A DNA stretch of 7,201 nt from Spirochaetaceae bacterium (GTDB lineage: Bacteria; Spirochaetota; Spirochaetia; Treponematales; Breznakiellaceae), in NCBI GenBank assembly GCA_031284645.1, contig JAITXS010000009.1:1-7201 (forward strand), read 5' to 3'. This document shows, one piece after another, positions 1 through 6,265 of the stretch (the stretch's first letter is position 1; the number at the start of each line of letters is the position of its first letter). The notes under the pieces were generated by a model. That model did no database searches. It was not told where the DNA came from and worked only from the letters and a program-made list of their open reading frames with translations. Position numbers and translations under genes: made by a program.

Positions 1-22
1 TGAGCATACTAAAGATGTTTCA

Positions 23-28
23 TATACT
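23..28 (+). promoter_or_regulatory. candidate -10 box of the tRNA gene
   Basis: The hexamer TATACT matches five of six bases of the sigma-70 -10 consensus. It ends 12 bases before the first base of the tRNA, a normal distance for a stable-RNA promoter whose transcript carries a short 5' leader. The -35 region would fall at the very edge of the window; TGAGCA at 1-6 is only a poor match. The call rests on position and one hexamer, so it is tentative. Confidence 0.35.
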
Positions 29-40
29 CGTAAAGAGAAA

Positions 41-114
41 GGGCCTATAGCTCAGTTGGTTAGAGCTGCGGACTCATAATCCGTAGGTCCCTGGTTCAAG
101 TCCAGGTGGGCCCA
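41..114 (+). tRNA. tRNA with CAU anticodon, probably tRNA-Ile2 (lysidine-modified)
   Basis: A complete cloverleaf is visible. The seven-pair acceptor stem joins GGGCCTA (41-47) to TGGGCCC (107-113), with discriminator A at 114. The anticodon stem GCGGA/TCCGT holds the loop CTCATAA, with anticodon CAT at 75-77, and the T arm is CCTGG-TTCAAGT-CCAGG. No CCA follows, so the tail must be added after transcription. A CAU anticodon can mean initiator Met, elongator Met or Ile2. The first pair is G-C, which argues against an initiator. The pairs C4-G69 and C5-G68 and the loop bases A37 and A38 agree with the features TilS recognises when it converts C34 to lysidine, so the tRNA would read AUA codons as isoleucine. 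The T arm and variable region also resemble known Ile2 tRNAs. Elongator tRNA-Met remains possible. Confidence 0.93.
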
Positions 115-281
115 AAAAGGAAACGTTTTCCCGACTTATTCGAAGAAAGCGCTCTTTTGTGTGTAACAAGGCGATTTTCACAGATCATCCCCGAAAATTT
201 CTACCAAACTCCGTATATACGAAAACATGATTTTTATTTCGGACATATTTTTTAAACCGGAAACCGATGGGGTTCACGACA

Positions 282-311
282 AAGACACAGTGTTCTTTAA
301 TTCATTATACT
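282..311 (+). promoter_or_regulatory. candidate promoter for the thrS operon
   Basis: A -10-like TATACT (306-311, five of six consensus bases) sits 18 bases downstream of a weak -35-like AAGACA (282-287, four of six). Transcription would begin near position 318 and leave a 5' untranslated leader of about 150 bases that includes the 349-381 stem-loop. The -35 match is poor and the region is AT-rich, so chance matches are likely. A second -10-like TAAAAT at 402-407 is an alternative without a good -35 partner. Confidence 0.3.
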
Positions 312-381
312 ATAAGGAATTAGCGCAGTATACGGGTTTTAGCCGGATTTCATAATTCCTTATCTTGTAAAGAATTATGAA
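312..381 (+). promoter_or_regulatory. two mutually exclusive stem-loops in the thrS leader
   Basis: Helix A pairs ATAAGGAATTA (312-322) with TAATTCCTTAT (353-363), 11 perfect pairs. Helix B pairs TTCATAATTC (349-358) with GAATTATGAA (372-381), 10 perfect pairs. After one C-A mismatch, helix B continues with three more pairs (TTA 360-362 with TAA 368-370), leaving a five-base loop. The two helices share bases 353-358 and cannot both form. Helix B is followed directly by TTTT (382-385), which gives it the outline of a weak, AT-rich terminator. Helix A would then act as its competitor. This resembles an attenuator of thrS, but no ligand-binding or tRNA-binding part is recognisable, and if transcription starts near 318 helix A would lose part of its left arm. 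Confidence 0.4.
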
Positions 382-458
382 TTTTCATGTATTTGCCGCA
401 CTAAAATTTACGCTTCGCCTTGAAATCCGCACGATTTTGTGAAACAATAGTCGGGAAG

Positions 459-463
459 AGAGG
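459..463 (+). promoter_or_regulatory. ribosome binding site of thrS
   Basis: AGAGG lies six bases before the ATG at 470, a normal Shine-Dalgarno position. It fixes the start of thrS. The same reading frame carries a stop codon (TGA, 440-442) just upstream, so the protein cannot be extended to include a TGS domain. Confidence 0.65.
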
Positions 464-469
464 CAAAAG

Positions 470-2290
470 ATGCAAGCTGAAAAATCGGGGAATGAAGCTG
501 TCCGGAACAGCAATGACGGCGGTGCAATACAAAAGAATCAAAAATTAGAGATACTCAGACATTCGTTAAGTCATATTATGGCGGAGGCAGTAACAACACT
601 CTTTCCGGGAACCCAACTTGCCATCGGGCCGACTATTGAAAACGGTTTTTATTATGATTTCGCATTTCCGGCGCACACTCAATTAAAAGAAGAAGACCTT
701 GAACTCATTAGCGCAAAAATGAAAGAGATAATCGACTCGAGGGAAGAATTTGTCCGTGTAGAACTAAGCAGGGAGGAAGCCGGAAAACTTTTTGCCGGAC
801 AAGCCTTTAAGCTGGAACTGATTCATGATTTAAGTGACCAAGAAAAAATTACGGTTTACGAACAACGTGATGCCGAGGGGAAACTCCGCTGGATGGATCT
901 CTGTAGAGGCCCCCATGTGACAAATACCCGCGAGATAAATTCCGCCGCCTTCAAATTGATGAATATCGCCGGCGCTTACTGGAGAGGTGATGAGACGCGG
1001 CCCATGCTTACCCGTATCTACGGAACTGCGTGGGAAAATCCCAAGGAACTCAAGTCTTACCTCAGCTTCCTTGATGAAGTTGAAAAGCGCGATCACCGCC
1101 GACTCGGCAAAGAGCTCGACCTTTACTCAATTCACGAGGAGGCCGGTGCCGGTTTGATTTACTGGCATCCGATGGGCGGTCGTATGCGCGTTGCTATTGA
1201 AAATTTCTGGCGTTCCGAACATTACAAGAACGGTTACGAGATACTCTATACTCCGCACATCGGCAAGACCTGGCTTTGGGAAACTTCAGGACATCTGGAT
1301 TTTTATAACGCGAATATGTACAGCCCTATGGATATTGATCATCAGAATTATATCATAAAACCGATGAACTGCCCTTTTCATATCATGATTTATAAAAATT
1401 CAGGGCGCAGTTACCGTGAATTGCCACTCCGCTGGGCTGAATTAGGTACGGTCTACCGCTACGAACGAAGCGGAGTGCTCCACGGCTTGCTCCGCGTGCG
1501 TGGATTTACTCAAGACGATGCCCATATTTTTTGTACTCCCGACCAAATGGAAGGAGAAATTCTGGAAGTTTTGCGTTTTAGTCTTCAAATCTGGAAGATT
1601 TTCGGGTTTAAAGAGATAAAAGCCTATCTTGCCACACGACCCAAAGAGAGTGTCGGTGAACAGGAGCGCTGGGACGCTGCGACCGAGAGCCTCCGCAAAG
1701 CTGTTGAAAAAGAAGGCATAAGCTATGAAGTTGATGAGGGCGGCGGCGCTTTTTACGGCCCGAAAATCGATCTTAAAATAAAAGACGCGCTTGGGCGCGA
1801 GTGGCAGATGACGACCATACAGTTTGATTTTAACGAACCGGAACGTTTTGATATGAACTTTGTTGATAGCGATGGTATGCATAAACGCCCGTACATGATT
1901 CATCGTGCACTGCTTGGCTCTCTGGAGCGTTTCTTTGGTGTATTGATTGAGCATTTTGGCGGAGCTTTTCCTTTTTGGATTGCGCCCGAGCAGATTGCCG
2001 TTATTCCGGTTTCAAGCTCTTTTGACGATTATGCAAAAAAAGTCAGCGCGGAACTCAAAGCCTCTGAATTCCGTGTGTCTACCGAACTTGGAGACAGTAG
2101 AATGAACGCAAAAATCCGCGAGTGCCAGCGGAGAAAAATTCCTTATATGCTTATTGTGGGGGAACAAGAGCGTGAGACGGGAACAGTTTCGGTACGACTG
2201 CGCGATGGAAGGCAGTTAGCCGCGATGAAAACAGCTGATTTTATAGGCTATGCCCGTGATAAACTCAACGCCAAATCACTTGAATTATGA
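470..2290 (+). CDS. thrS: threonyl-tRNA synthetase, form lacking the TGS domain
   Basis: Cytoplasmic class II synthetase that charges tRNA-Thr with threonine using ATP. The 606-residue protein has a short polar N-terminus (1-28) where most bacterial enzymes carry a TGS domain of about 60 residues. The editing domain follows, with HSLSH (31-35) and CRGPH (145-149), the site that hydrolyses Ser-tRNA-Thr. In the catalytic core the expected zinc ligands are C301 (in KPMNCPFH), H352 (in DDAHIFC) and H478 (in MIHRALLG). Motif 2 is around R330-E332 and 338-350, and motif 3 ends in GSLER (483-487). The anticodon-binding domain begins near FPFWIAPEQ (500-508) and ends at the C-terminus. The editing and catalytic domains look intact. 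TGS-less ThrRS is known in spirochaetes, so the short form is not a truncation: an upstream in-frame stop and a good ribosome binding site support the start. The next gene begins inside its stop codon. Confidence 0.97.
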   Translation: MQAEKSGNEAVRNSNDGGAIQKNQKLEILRHSLSHIMAEAVTTLFPGTQLAIGPTIENGFYYDFAFPAHTQLKEEDLELISAKMKEIIDSREEFVRVELSREEAGKLFAGQAFKLELIHDLSDQEKITVYEQRDAEGKLRWMDLCRGPHVTNTREINSAAFKLMNIAGAYWRGDETRPMLTRIYGTAWENPKELKSYLSFLDEVEKRDHRRLGKELDLYSIHEEAGAGLIYWHPMGGRMRVAIENFWRSEHYKNGYEILYTPHIGKTWLWETSGHLDFYNANMYSPMDIDHQNYIIKPMNCPFHIMIYKNSGRSYRELPLRWAELGTVYRYERSGVLHGLLRVRGFTQDDAHIFCTPDQMEGEILEVLRFSLQIWKIFGFKEIKAYLATRPKESVGEQERWDAATESLRKAVEKEGISYEVDEGGGAFYGPKIDLKIKDALGREWQMTTIQFDFNEPERFDMNFVDSDGMHKRPYMIHRALLGSLERFFGVLIEHFGGAFPFWIAPEQIAVIPVSSSFDDYAKKVSAELKASEFRVSTELGDSRMNAKIRECQRRKIPYMLIVGEQERETGTVSVRLRDGRQLAAMKTADFIGYARDKLNAKSLEL

Positions 2291-2862
2291 ATTATCGCAT
2301 TGCGGAACGGAAAAAACTCTCCTCCCTCGTTTGGGTATGGATAGTTATTTTTATTATTTTCTCGATACTGATTATAGCTTCTGCGTATACGGAAAATGTT
2401 ACGATACAAAGTGCGATAATAGCACAAATCATCATGACTTTTACGTTAGCAGCAGCCATGTACGGGAATTGTTTCGCAGCGACTAAAGCAGGTAAAACTA
2501 TCAAAAGAGAGGATAGCGGGAGTTCGGAAAATAAACAGATCAATGCCATAAAAACAAAAGCAAAGATACTTTTATTACGCGCGGGCGTGCTCTCTTCAGA
2601 ATACGAGAGTGTGCGTAATATTATAAATATATGTTGTGCTGATATAAAAACAATCCATTCACTTAAGGATGATAACAACGATGATGTCCATGAAGTGGAG
2701 CTTTCCATTTTAGAGACAATTAACAATATCACGATGTACTGCGGGACAGCGGCTGTCGGCGGATATTCGCCCGCTTTTGAAAACGAGGTATGGAAACTCC
2801 GTATGCTGATCGAAAAACGAAAGTCAATGCAGAGCGATAGTTGCAAAGAACTCTCCTGTTGA
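2287..2862 (+). CDS. unknown two-helix membrane protein, translationally coupled to thrS
   Basis: I do not recognise this 191-residue protein. Two hydrophobic segments near residues 12-33 and 43-65 are predicted membrane helices separated by a short loop. The rest (about 66-191) is a hydrophilic tail rich in Lys, Glu, Asp and Asn, probably cytoplasmic because the N-terminus is basic (ERKK at 7-10). The tail looks largely helical, and the acidic patch DDNNDD (128-133) stands out. Six cysteines are present (62, 116, 117, 152, 186 and the final residue 191). The start ATG overlaps the thrS stop as ATGA and has no Shine-Dalgarno site of its own, so its translation probably depends on ribosomes finishing thrS. 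The gene looks more AT-rich than thrS. The reading frame is complete and the overlap supports a real gene. Its role is unknown, and operon membership alone does not make it a translation factor. Confidence 0.75.
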   Translation: MNYRIAERKKLSSLVWVWIVIFIIFSILIIASAYTENVTIQSAIIAQIIMTFTLAAAMYGNCFAATKAGKTIKREDSGSSENKQINAIKTKAKILLLRAGVLSSEYESVRNIINICCADIKTIHSLKDDNNDDVHEVELSILETINNITMYCGTAAVGGYSPAFENEVWKLRMLIEKRKSMQSDSCKELSC

Positions 2863-2878
2863 ACCAATTCACCTATTG

Positions 2879-3460
2879 ATGAAAAAACGCCGTACAAAAA
2901 AACAAGTTTCTATAGCTGCTCTTCTCCTTATTTTTTCACTATGTATCTATCAACTTATAAACGGTGATGAAGGGCAAGGTGAAAATGAAATCTACCGGGT
3001 AAACAAAGCCTCCCTCAGGAGCTTTAAAGATGCGGATATTTCGAAAATGCTCATCGCAAAGGTGATCCGCCATGTTGACGGCGATACGGTTCGTCTGGAA
3101 TTTGAAAATCCTATCCCCCCGATAAAACAAATTGAAACGATACGGATGATAGGTGTCGATACTCCCGAGACCGTTCACCCCAAAAAAAACGTTGAGTATT
3201 TCGGGAAGGAGTCAAGCGATTTTACCAAAAAAGCCTTGTTAGATCACAAGGTGTATGTTGCCCTTGACTGGGATACCCGCGACAAATACGGAAGGCTCCT
3301 GGTGTATATCTATACTGATTCCGGTGAATGTCATAACGCCCGTCTTATTGCAGAAGGTTTCGGCCATGCGTACACCCGCTTCCCGTTTCAGTTTCTGGAT
3401 GAATTTCGCGCCCTTGAAAAAAAAGCCCGCACGGAAAAGCAGGGCCTCTGGGCTAAATAG
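2879..3460 (+). CDS. membrane-anchored or secreted thermonuclease (staphylococcal nuclease family)
   Basis: A 193-residue protein with a basic N-terminus (KKRRTKK), then a hydrophobic segment (about 10-27) that acts as signal peptide or membrane anchor. A lipobox is doubtful, because the residue before C22 is Leu. A single SNase-like domain (about 58-193) follows. By analogy with staphylococcal nuclease, the calcium-binding and catalytic residues are present: D69 and T70 in HVDGDTV, R89 in IRMIGVDTPET, D94, T95 and E97 in the same stretch, and R139 in DKYGRLL. The family cleaves DNA and RNA with calcium, so an active enzyme outside the cytoplasmic membrane is expected, for example for nucleic-acid scavenging. 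The gene starts 16 bases after the previous stop with no visible Shine-Dalgarno site, which suggests readthrough or coupling within the thrS operon. A TTG at 2876 directly before the ATG is an alternative start. The C-terminus (KQGLWAK) is a typical SNase ending. Confidence 0.88.
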   Translation: MKKRRTKKQVSIAALLLIFSLCIYQLINGDEGQGENEIYRVNKASLRSFKDADISKMLIAKVIRHVDGDTVRLEFENPIPPIKQIETIRMIGVDTPETVHPKKNVEYFGKESSDFTKKALLDHKVYVALDWDTRDKYGRLLVYIYTDSGECHNARLIAEGFGHAYTRFPFQFLDEFRALEKKARTEKQGLWAK

Positions 3461-3537
3461 GGCCTGAATAGGGTAATTGGTTATGGGGTATCGGCTTTTT
3501 GATAGGGCTAAACCCAAGACCCATAAGCCTAAACCCT
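3450..3537. repeat. imperfect inverted, G-rich to C-rich intergenic repeat
   Basis: The left part is G-rich on the plus strand and the right part C-rich. In the best alignment 3470-3487 pairs with 3520-3537 without gaps: AGGGT (3470-3474) with ACCCT (3533-3537), and TTATGGG (3481-3487) with CCCATAA (3520-3526), 13 of 18 positions in all. Short direct repeats overlap it: GGGCTAAA at 3450-3457 and 3505-3512, and AGGGCCT at 3441-3447 and 3459-3465. The minus strand reads telomere-like units such as GGGTTTAGG. It begins within the last codons of the nuclease gene and ends about 90 bases before pheS. It may be a member of a dispersed repeat family, or act as a weak terminator, although no T run follows. 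Only one copy is in the window. Confidence 0.4.
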
Positions 3538-3627
3538 CATTACAATACATCTGTTTTAAAATAAAAATTGCCGAGATCCGCGACACTCTACTTCACCGTG
3601 TCGTGTTTTTCAGTTATGATGATGAGT

Positions 3628-5223
3628 ATGGAACAGATTCAGAATGTCGCAAAAAACCTTCACCCGCTGGAAGTAAAACTCATCCTTTCATATAAAAACG
3701 GAGATGAGCTTTCAGTCGAAAAAATAGAAAAAGATTTGGGCCTTAAAGCCGGAAACGGTAATCAGGCGCTTTCATGGCTTGCCGCAAAAGAAATTGTTCG
3801 TGAAAAAAGACGCGAAAATGCGGTTTTTTATGAATTAACCGATTTGGGTAGAAATTGGAAAGAGAACGGTACTCCCGAAGAACGGATTATCGAGCTTTTA
3901 CGCATTAATGACGCGCTTTCGCTCCCCGAAATTGCCCTGACCCTCAAACTGGAAAATAAAGATGCCGGAAGCGCCTTCGGCGTCCTTTCAAAACTCGGTG
4001 TTCTTTTTATGGATGAACAAAAAAAAGTCCGCGTCAGTCTTGCGGCCGGCGAACAAAAGAACGGAAGGCCGATTTCAGGCCCTGCGGCAGACTATCTGGA
4101 GTCGTTCCGGGGCTTGCTTGAACGGGCGGCCCAAACAGATAGTACGGGAATTCTTGGCGAAACAGAGCTTTCCGATGGGGAAAAGAAGCTGATGGGGCAA
4201 ATCGCCAAAAAGCGGGGTGCTCAGGATGCCCCGTTCCGTGTGATCGAGCGGGAAACGGTGTTTTGGGTATTCAGTCCGATTCATCAAGAGCTTGTCGAAG
4301 CCTTAAAACAGGCGGGAATATCCGGAGAGGAAATCGGGGAAATCACCGCAGATATGCTTGAAAAAGGGAGCTGGAAAGGGAAAAACTTCCGCTCGTACAA
4401 TGTGGGGCTTCCTCCGGCACGTCTTTTAGCGGGAAGAAGCAATGCCTATGTGCAATTTTTAGAGAATACAAAGGATAAACTCGTTTCGCTTGGCTTTGAA
4501 GAATTTGACGGCCCGCTTGTCGAGACTGAATTCTGGAATTCCGATGCTCTTTTTATGCCGCAGTTCCATGCAGCGCGTGATATTCACGATGTGTATCATA
4601 TTGCCGATCCCAAAGAGGCAAAGACCATTGATGAGCCCTGGCTTTCTCATGTTGCTGCCGCCCATGAAAACGGCGGAACAACCGGCAGCAGAGGCTGGAA
4701 TTATCATTTTGACCGGGATTTTACGAAAAGGCTGATACTCCGCAGTCAGGGTACTGTGATGTCGGCAAAAACCCTGCCCCACGCGAAAATTCCCGGTAAG
4801 TATTTTGGTATGCTCCGCTGTTTCCGCTATGATAAAGTTGACGCCACACATCTTTCCGATTTTTATCAAACGGAAGGTATCGTGTTGGGCAAAGACGTGA
4901 ACCTGCGCTCCTTGCTTGGTATGCTTGAGATTTTTGCTACGGAACTTGCCGGCGCGAAAGAGGTCAAATATGTGCCGGGCTATTTCCCGTTCACTGAGCC
5001 TTCCGTGGAAGTGCATATAAAACATCCGAAACTCGGATGGTTCGAGCTTGGCGGTTCCGGCATTTTCCGCCCCGAGGTAACGGCAAGCCTTGGCATTTCT
5101 GTGCCGGTCGCCGCATGGGGTATAGGCATAGACAGAATGGCTTTAATGGCACTCGGCTTAAACGATCTCCGCGAGCTTTTTAGTTATGATATTGAAAGTG
5201 CGCGCCTGAGGCGGAGTTTGTAA
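3628..5223 (+). CDS. pheS: phenylalanyl-tRNA synthetase alpha chain, archaeal/eukaryotic type
   Basis: Catalytic alpha subunit of the cytoplasmic alpha2-beta2 enzyme that charges tRNA-Phe. From the ATG at 3628 it has 531 residues, much longer than the roughly 330-350 of ordinary bacterial PheS. The extra N-terminus holds winged-helix-like segments (about 1-75 and 85-140), as in archaeal and eukaryotic alpha chains. The class II core shows the motif 1 region with GPLVETEFWN and PQFHAARDIHD (about 295-322), motif 2 as FRYDKVDATHLSDF and QTEG (399-417, R400), the pocket segment FPFTEPSVEV (453-462), and motif 3 as GIGIDRMALM with DLRELF (498-518, R503). Archaeal-type PheRS in spirochaetes is established and is attributed to ancient transfer. 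No strong Shine-Dalgarno site is visible: ATG codons at 3616, 3619, 3622 and 3628, and a TTG at 3568, are all in frame. I chose 3628 because family members begin close to the NLHPLE segment. pheT does not follow. Confidence 0.95.
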   Translation: MEQIQNVAKNLHPLEVKLILSYKNGDELSVEKIEKDLGLKAGNGNQALSWLAAKEIVREKRRENAVFYELTDLGRNWKENGTPEERIIELLRINDALSLPEIALTLKLENKDAGSAFGVLSKLGVLFMDEQKKVRVSLAAGEQKNGRPISGPAADYLESFRGLLERAAQTDSTGILGETELSDGEKKLMGQIAKKRGAQDAPFRVIERETVFWVFSPIHQELVEALKQAGISGEEIGEITADMLEKGSWKGKNFRSYNVGLPPARLLAGRSNAYVQFLENTKDKLVSLGFEEFDGPLVETEFWNSDALFMPQFHAARDIHDVYHIADPKEAKTIDEPWLSHVAAAHENGGTTGSRGWNYHFDRDFTKRLILRSQGTVMSAKTLPHAKIPGKYFGMLRCFRYDKVDATHLSDFYQTEGIVLGKDVNLRSLLGMLEIFATELAGAKEVKYVPGYFPFTEPSVEVHIKHPKLGWFELGGSGIFRPEVTASLGISVPVAAWGIGIDRMALMALGLNDLRELFSYDIESARLRRSL

Positions 5224-5317
5224 GGCAATGCGGTCTCTTGACAAGCTAAGAAATAAATGTTTTTCTAAGAGAGGAAACACAAATGAAAATATGCCATCGG
5301 GTGCATTGACATGAATC
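5224..5317. other. convergent intergenic region between pheS and the permease gene
   Basis: These 94 bases separate two genes that end facing each other. A weak AT-rich stem-loop (5246-5269, AGAAA with TTTCT plus two outer pairs after an A-A mismatch) is the only hairpin I find. It has no T run on either strand, so it is not a convincing terminator. An eight-codon frame, MKICHRVH (5283-5309), follows a good ribosome-binding-like sequence, AGAGAGG (5268-5274). It is too short to call a gene. Confidence 0.45.
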
Positions 5318-6265
5318 TTACATCATCTTAACGAATATACTTTTTTTATTTCTCATCTTTCCGAGTTTTATTGTTGCGAGAATCAGAACAAGCGCTTTGA
5401 TTATTTCTGTGGTATTAAATCCAACGCCCCGTGTAAGCAGAATATTTTCCGCTCCGGCTCTAAGGTATGCGTAAAAAAGAGCCGCCGGAATTACGGCAAG
5501 AGGGCGCTTGCGGGCAATAAGGGCAACGGCAAGTCCGGCCCAGCCTATGCCGCCTGAAAAACCCTGATGGACTATACCGTAGCTTCCTGTTACGGCAAAA
5601 AATCCGGTTAACGCTCCCAGCGCGCCGGAGAGCGCCAGCGCAGGAATCCAGTACTGTTCCGCATTGATGCCGCCGTAACGGGCAAATTCAGGGGAGATAC
5701 CCGCTATACGGAAACGATACCCCGCCGCTGTTTTATTTATAAAAATATAAACGATAAGCGGAAGCAGGAGCGCGAGGATCAATGAAATCGAAAGATTTGA
5801 CGGCGGCAGCAGCCGCATGAGCAGCAGATTTTCACCAAGCGGCTTGCTTGCCAAAAGATTTCCGGAGCTATCGCGGAGCGGGCCGGTGATACAATAATCA
5901 ACAAAAGGATTTAACGCCGAGGCAAGCAAAAAAGAGCTGATTATTTCGCTAGCTCCGGTGTAAACTTTAAGAAGACCCGATATAAGACCCATCAAAGCGC
6001 CGCAGAGCATCGCGACTAATGCCGCCGCGCATAAAAGAAAGATCGCCGGGAAAAGCGTGTCCGTGCCTGCCGTGATCAGCAGGGCGCCGGCAGCCATGCC
6101 TCCGGCATAAATTTGCCCCTCAAGGCCAATATTAAAGAGACCCGCACGAAAAGCAATTGCAGAAGCAAGACCGGCAGCAATAAGCAGGGCCGTGTAGTCC
6201 AGCATATTGCCGATAAAAAATGCCGAAGACCACGGGCCTAAAAAAAAACCGGTAATAAAATCCAT
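5318..6265 (-). CDS. ABC transporter permease, nucleoside/riboflavin/simple-sugar type (YufP/RfuC-like)
   Basis: Inner-membrane channel subunit of an importer, BPD_transp_2 family, 315 residues. Family marks in order are AGLFNIGLEGQ (41-51), GASEIISSFLL (104-114), and the cytoplasmic coupling loop AGISPEFARYGGIN (188-201), which should contact the ATPase. Hydrophobic segments lie near 23-40, 52-66, 71-97, 105-124, 158-176, 206-226, 240-260 and 285-301. It resembles the first permease (YufP/NupP type) of systems for nucleosides or riboflavin. YufP-like proteins usually run to about 350 residues with one more N-terminal helix, so this one is short there. The start is nevertheless well placed: ATG overlaps the ATPase stop as TAATG, with AAGGCGG on the coding strand a few bases upstream. 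The substrate cannot be told from the sequence. The second permease expected in this family does not follow. Confidence 0.9.
   Translation of the reverse strand: MDFITGFFLGPWSSAFFIGNMLDYTALLIAAGLASAIAFRAGLFNIGLEGQIYAGGMAAGALLITAGTDTLFPAIFLLCAAALVAMLCGALMGLISGLLKVYTGASEIISSFLLASALNPFVDYCITGPLRDSSGNLLASKPLGENLLLMRLLPPSNLSISLILALLLPLIVYIFINKTAAGYRFRIAGISPEFARYGGINAEQYWIPALALSGALGALTGFFAVTGSYGIVHQGFSGGIGWAGLAVALIARKRPLAVIPAALFYAYLRAGAENILLTRGVGFNTTEIIKALVLILATIKLGKMRNKKSIFVKMM

Larger units (their letters stand above)
115..469. other. intergenic leader between the tRNA gene and thrS
   Basis: This stretch of about 355 bases holds no convincing gene. It contains a short hairpin just after the tRNA (GGAAA at 119-123 with TTTCC at 127-131) that has no T run, so it is not a clear terminator. 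A perfect 10-base palindrome CGTATATACG lies at 212-221. A candidate -10 box (306-311) and the competing stem-loops at 312-381 are listed separately. A 42-codon ATG frame at 227-355 (N-terminal MIFISD) has no ribosome binding site and is probably chance. I see none of the T-box hallmarks (no AGGGTGGNACCGCG-like motif). The thrS ribosome binding site closes the region. Confidence 0.6.

Noticed and set aside
119..131. Terminator directly after the tRNA
   Set aside because: The hairpin has only five pairs with a three-base loop and is followed by CGACTTATTC rather than a T run.
227..355. 42-codon frame (N-terminal MIFISD) in the thrS leader, whose stop lies in the left arm of the 349-381 stem-loop
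   Set aside because: The stop position would suit a leader peptide, but there is no ribosome binding site, only three scattered Thr codons, and the best candidate promoter lies inside the frame.
115..469. T-box riboswitch upstream of thrS
   Set aside because: No T-box consensus sequence, no specifier loop and no GC-rich terminator could be found.
1442..1954. Minus-strand open frame of 170 codons inside thrS
   Set aside because: It lies wholly within the conserved catalytic core of thrS and shows no family motif.
2292..2897. Minus-strand open frame of 201 codons covering the unknown membrane protein gene
   Set aside because: The plus-strand frame has the ATGA overlap with thrS and sensible membrane topology. 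The antisense frame has no ribosome binding site or recognisable motif, and its hydrophobic stretches mirror those of the sense gene.
3557..3562. -10-like TAAAAT upstream of pheS
   Set aside because: No -35-like hexamer lies at proper spacing and the stretch is simply A/T-rich. pheS probably has a promoter between 3461 and 3600, but I cannot place it.
4459..5025. Minus-strand open frame of 188 codons inside pheS
   Set aside because: It is antisense to the class II core of pheS, including motif 2, with no independent support.
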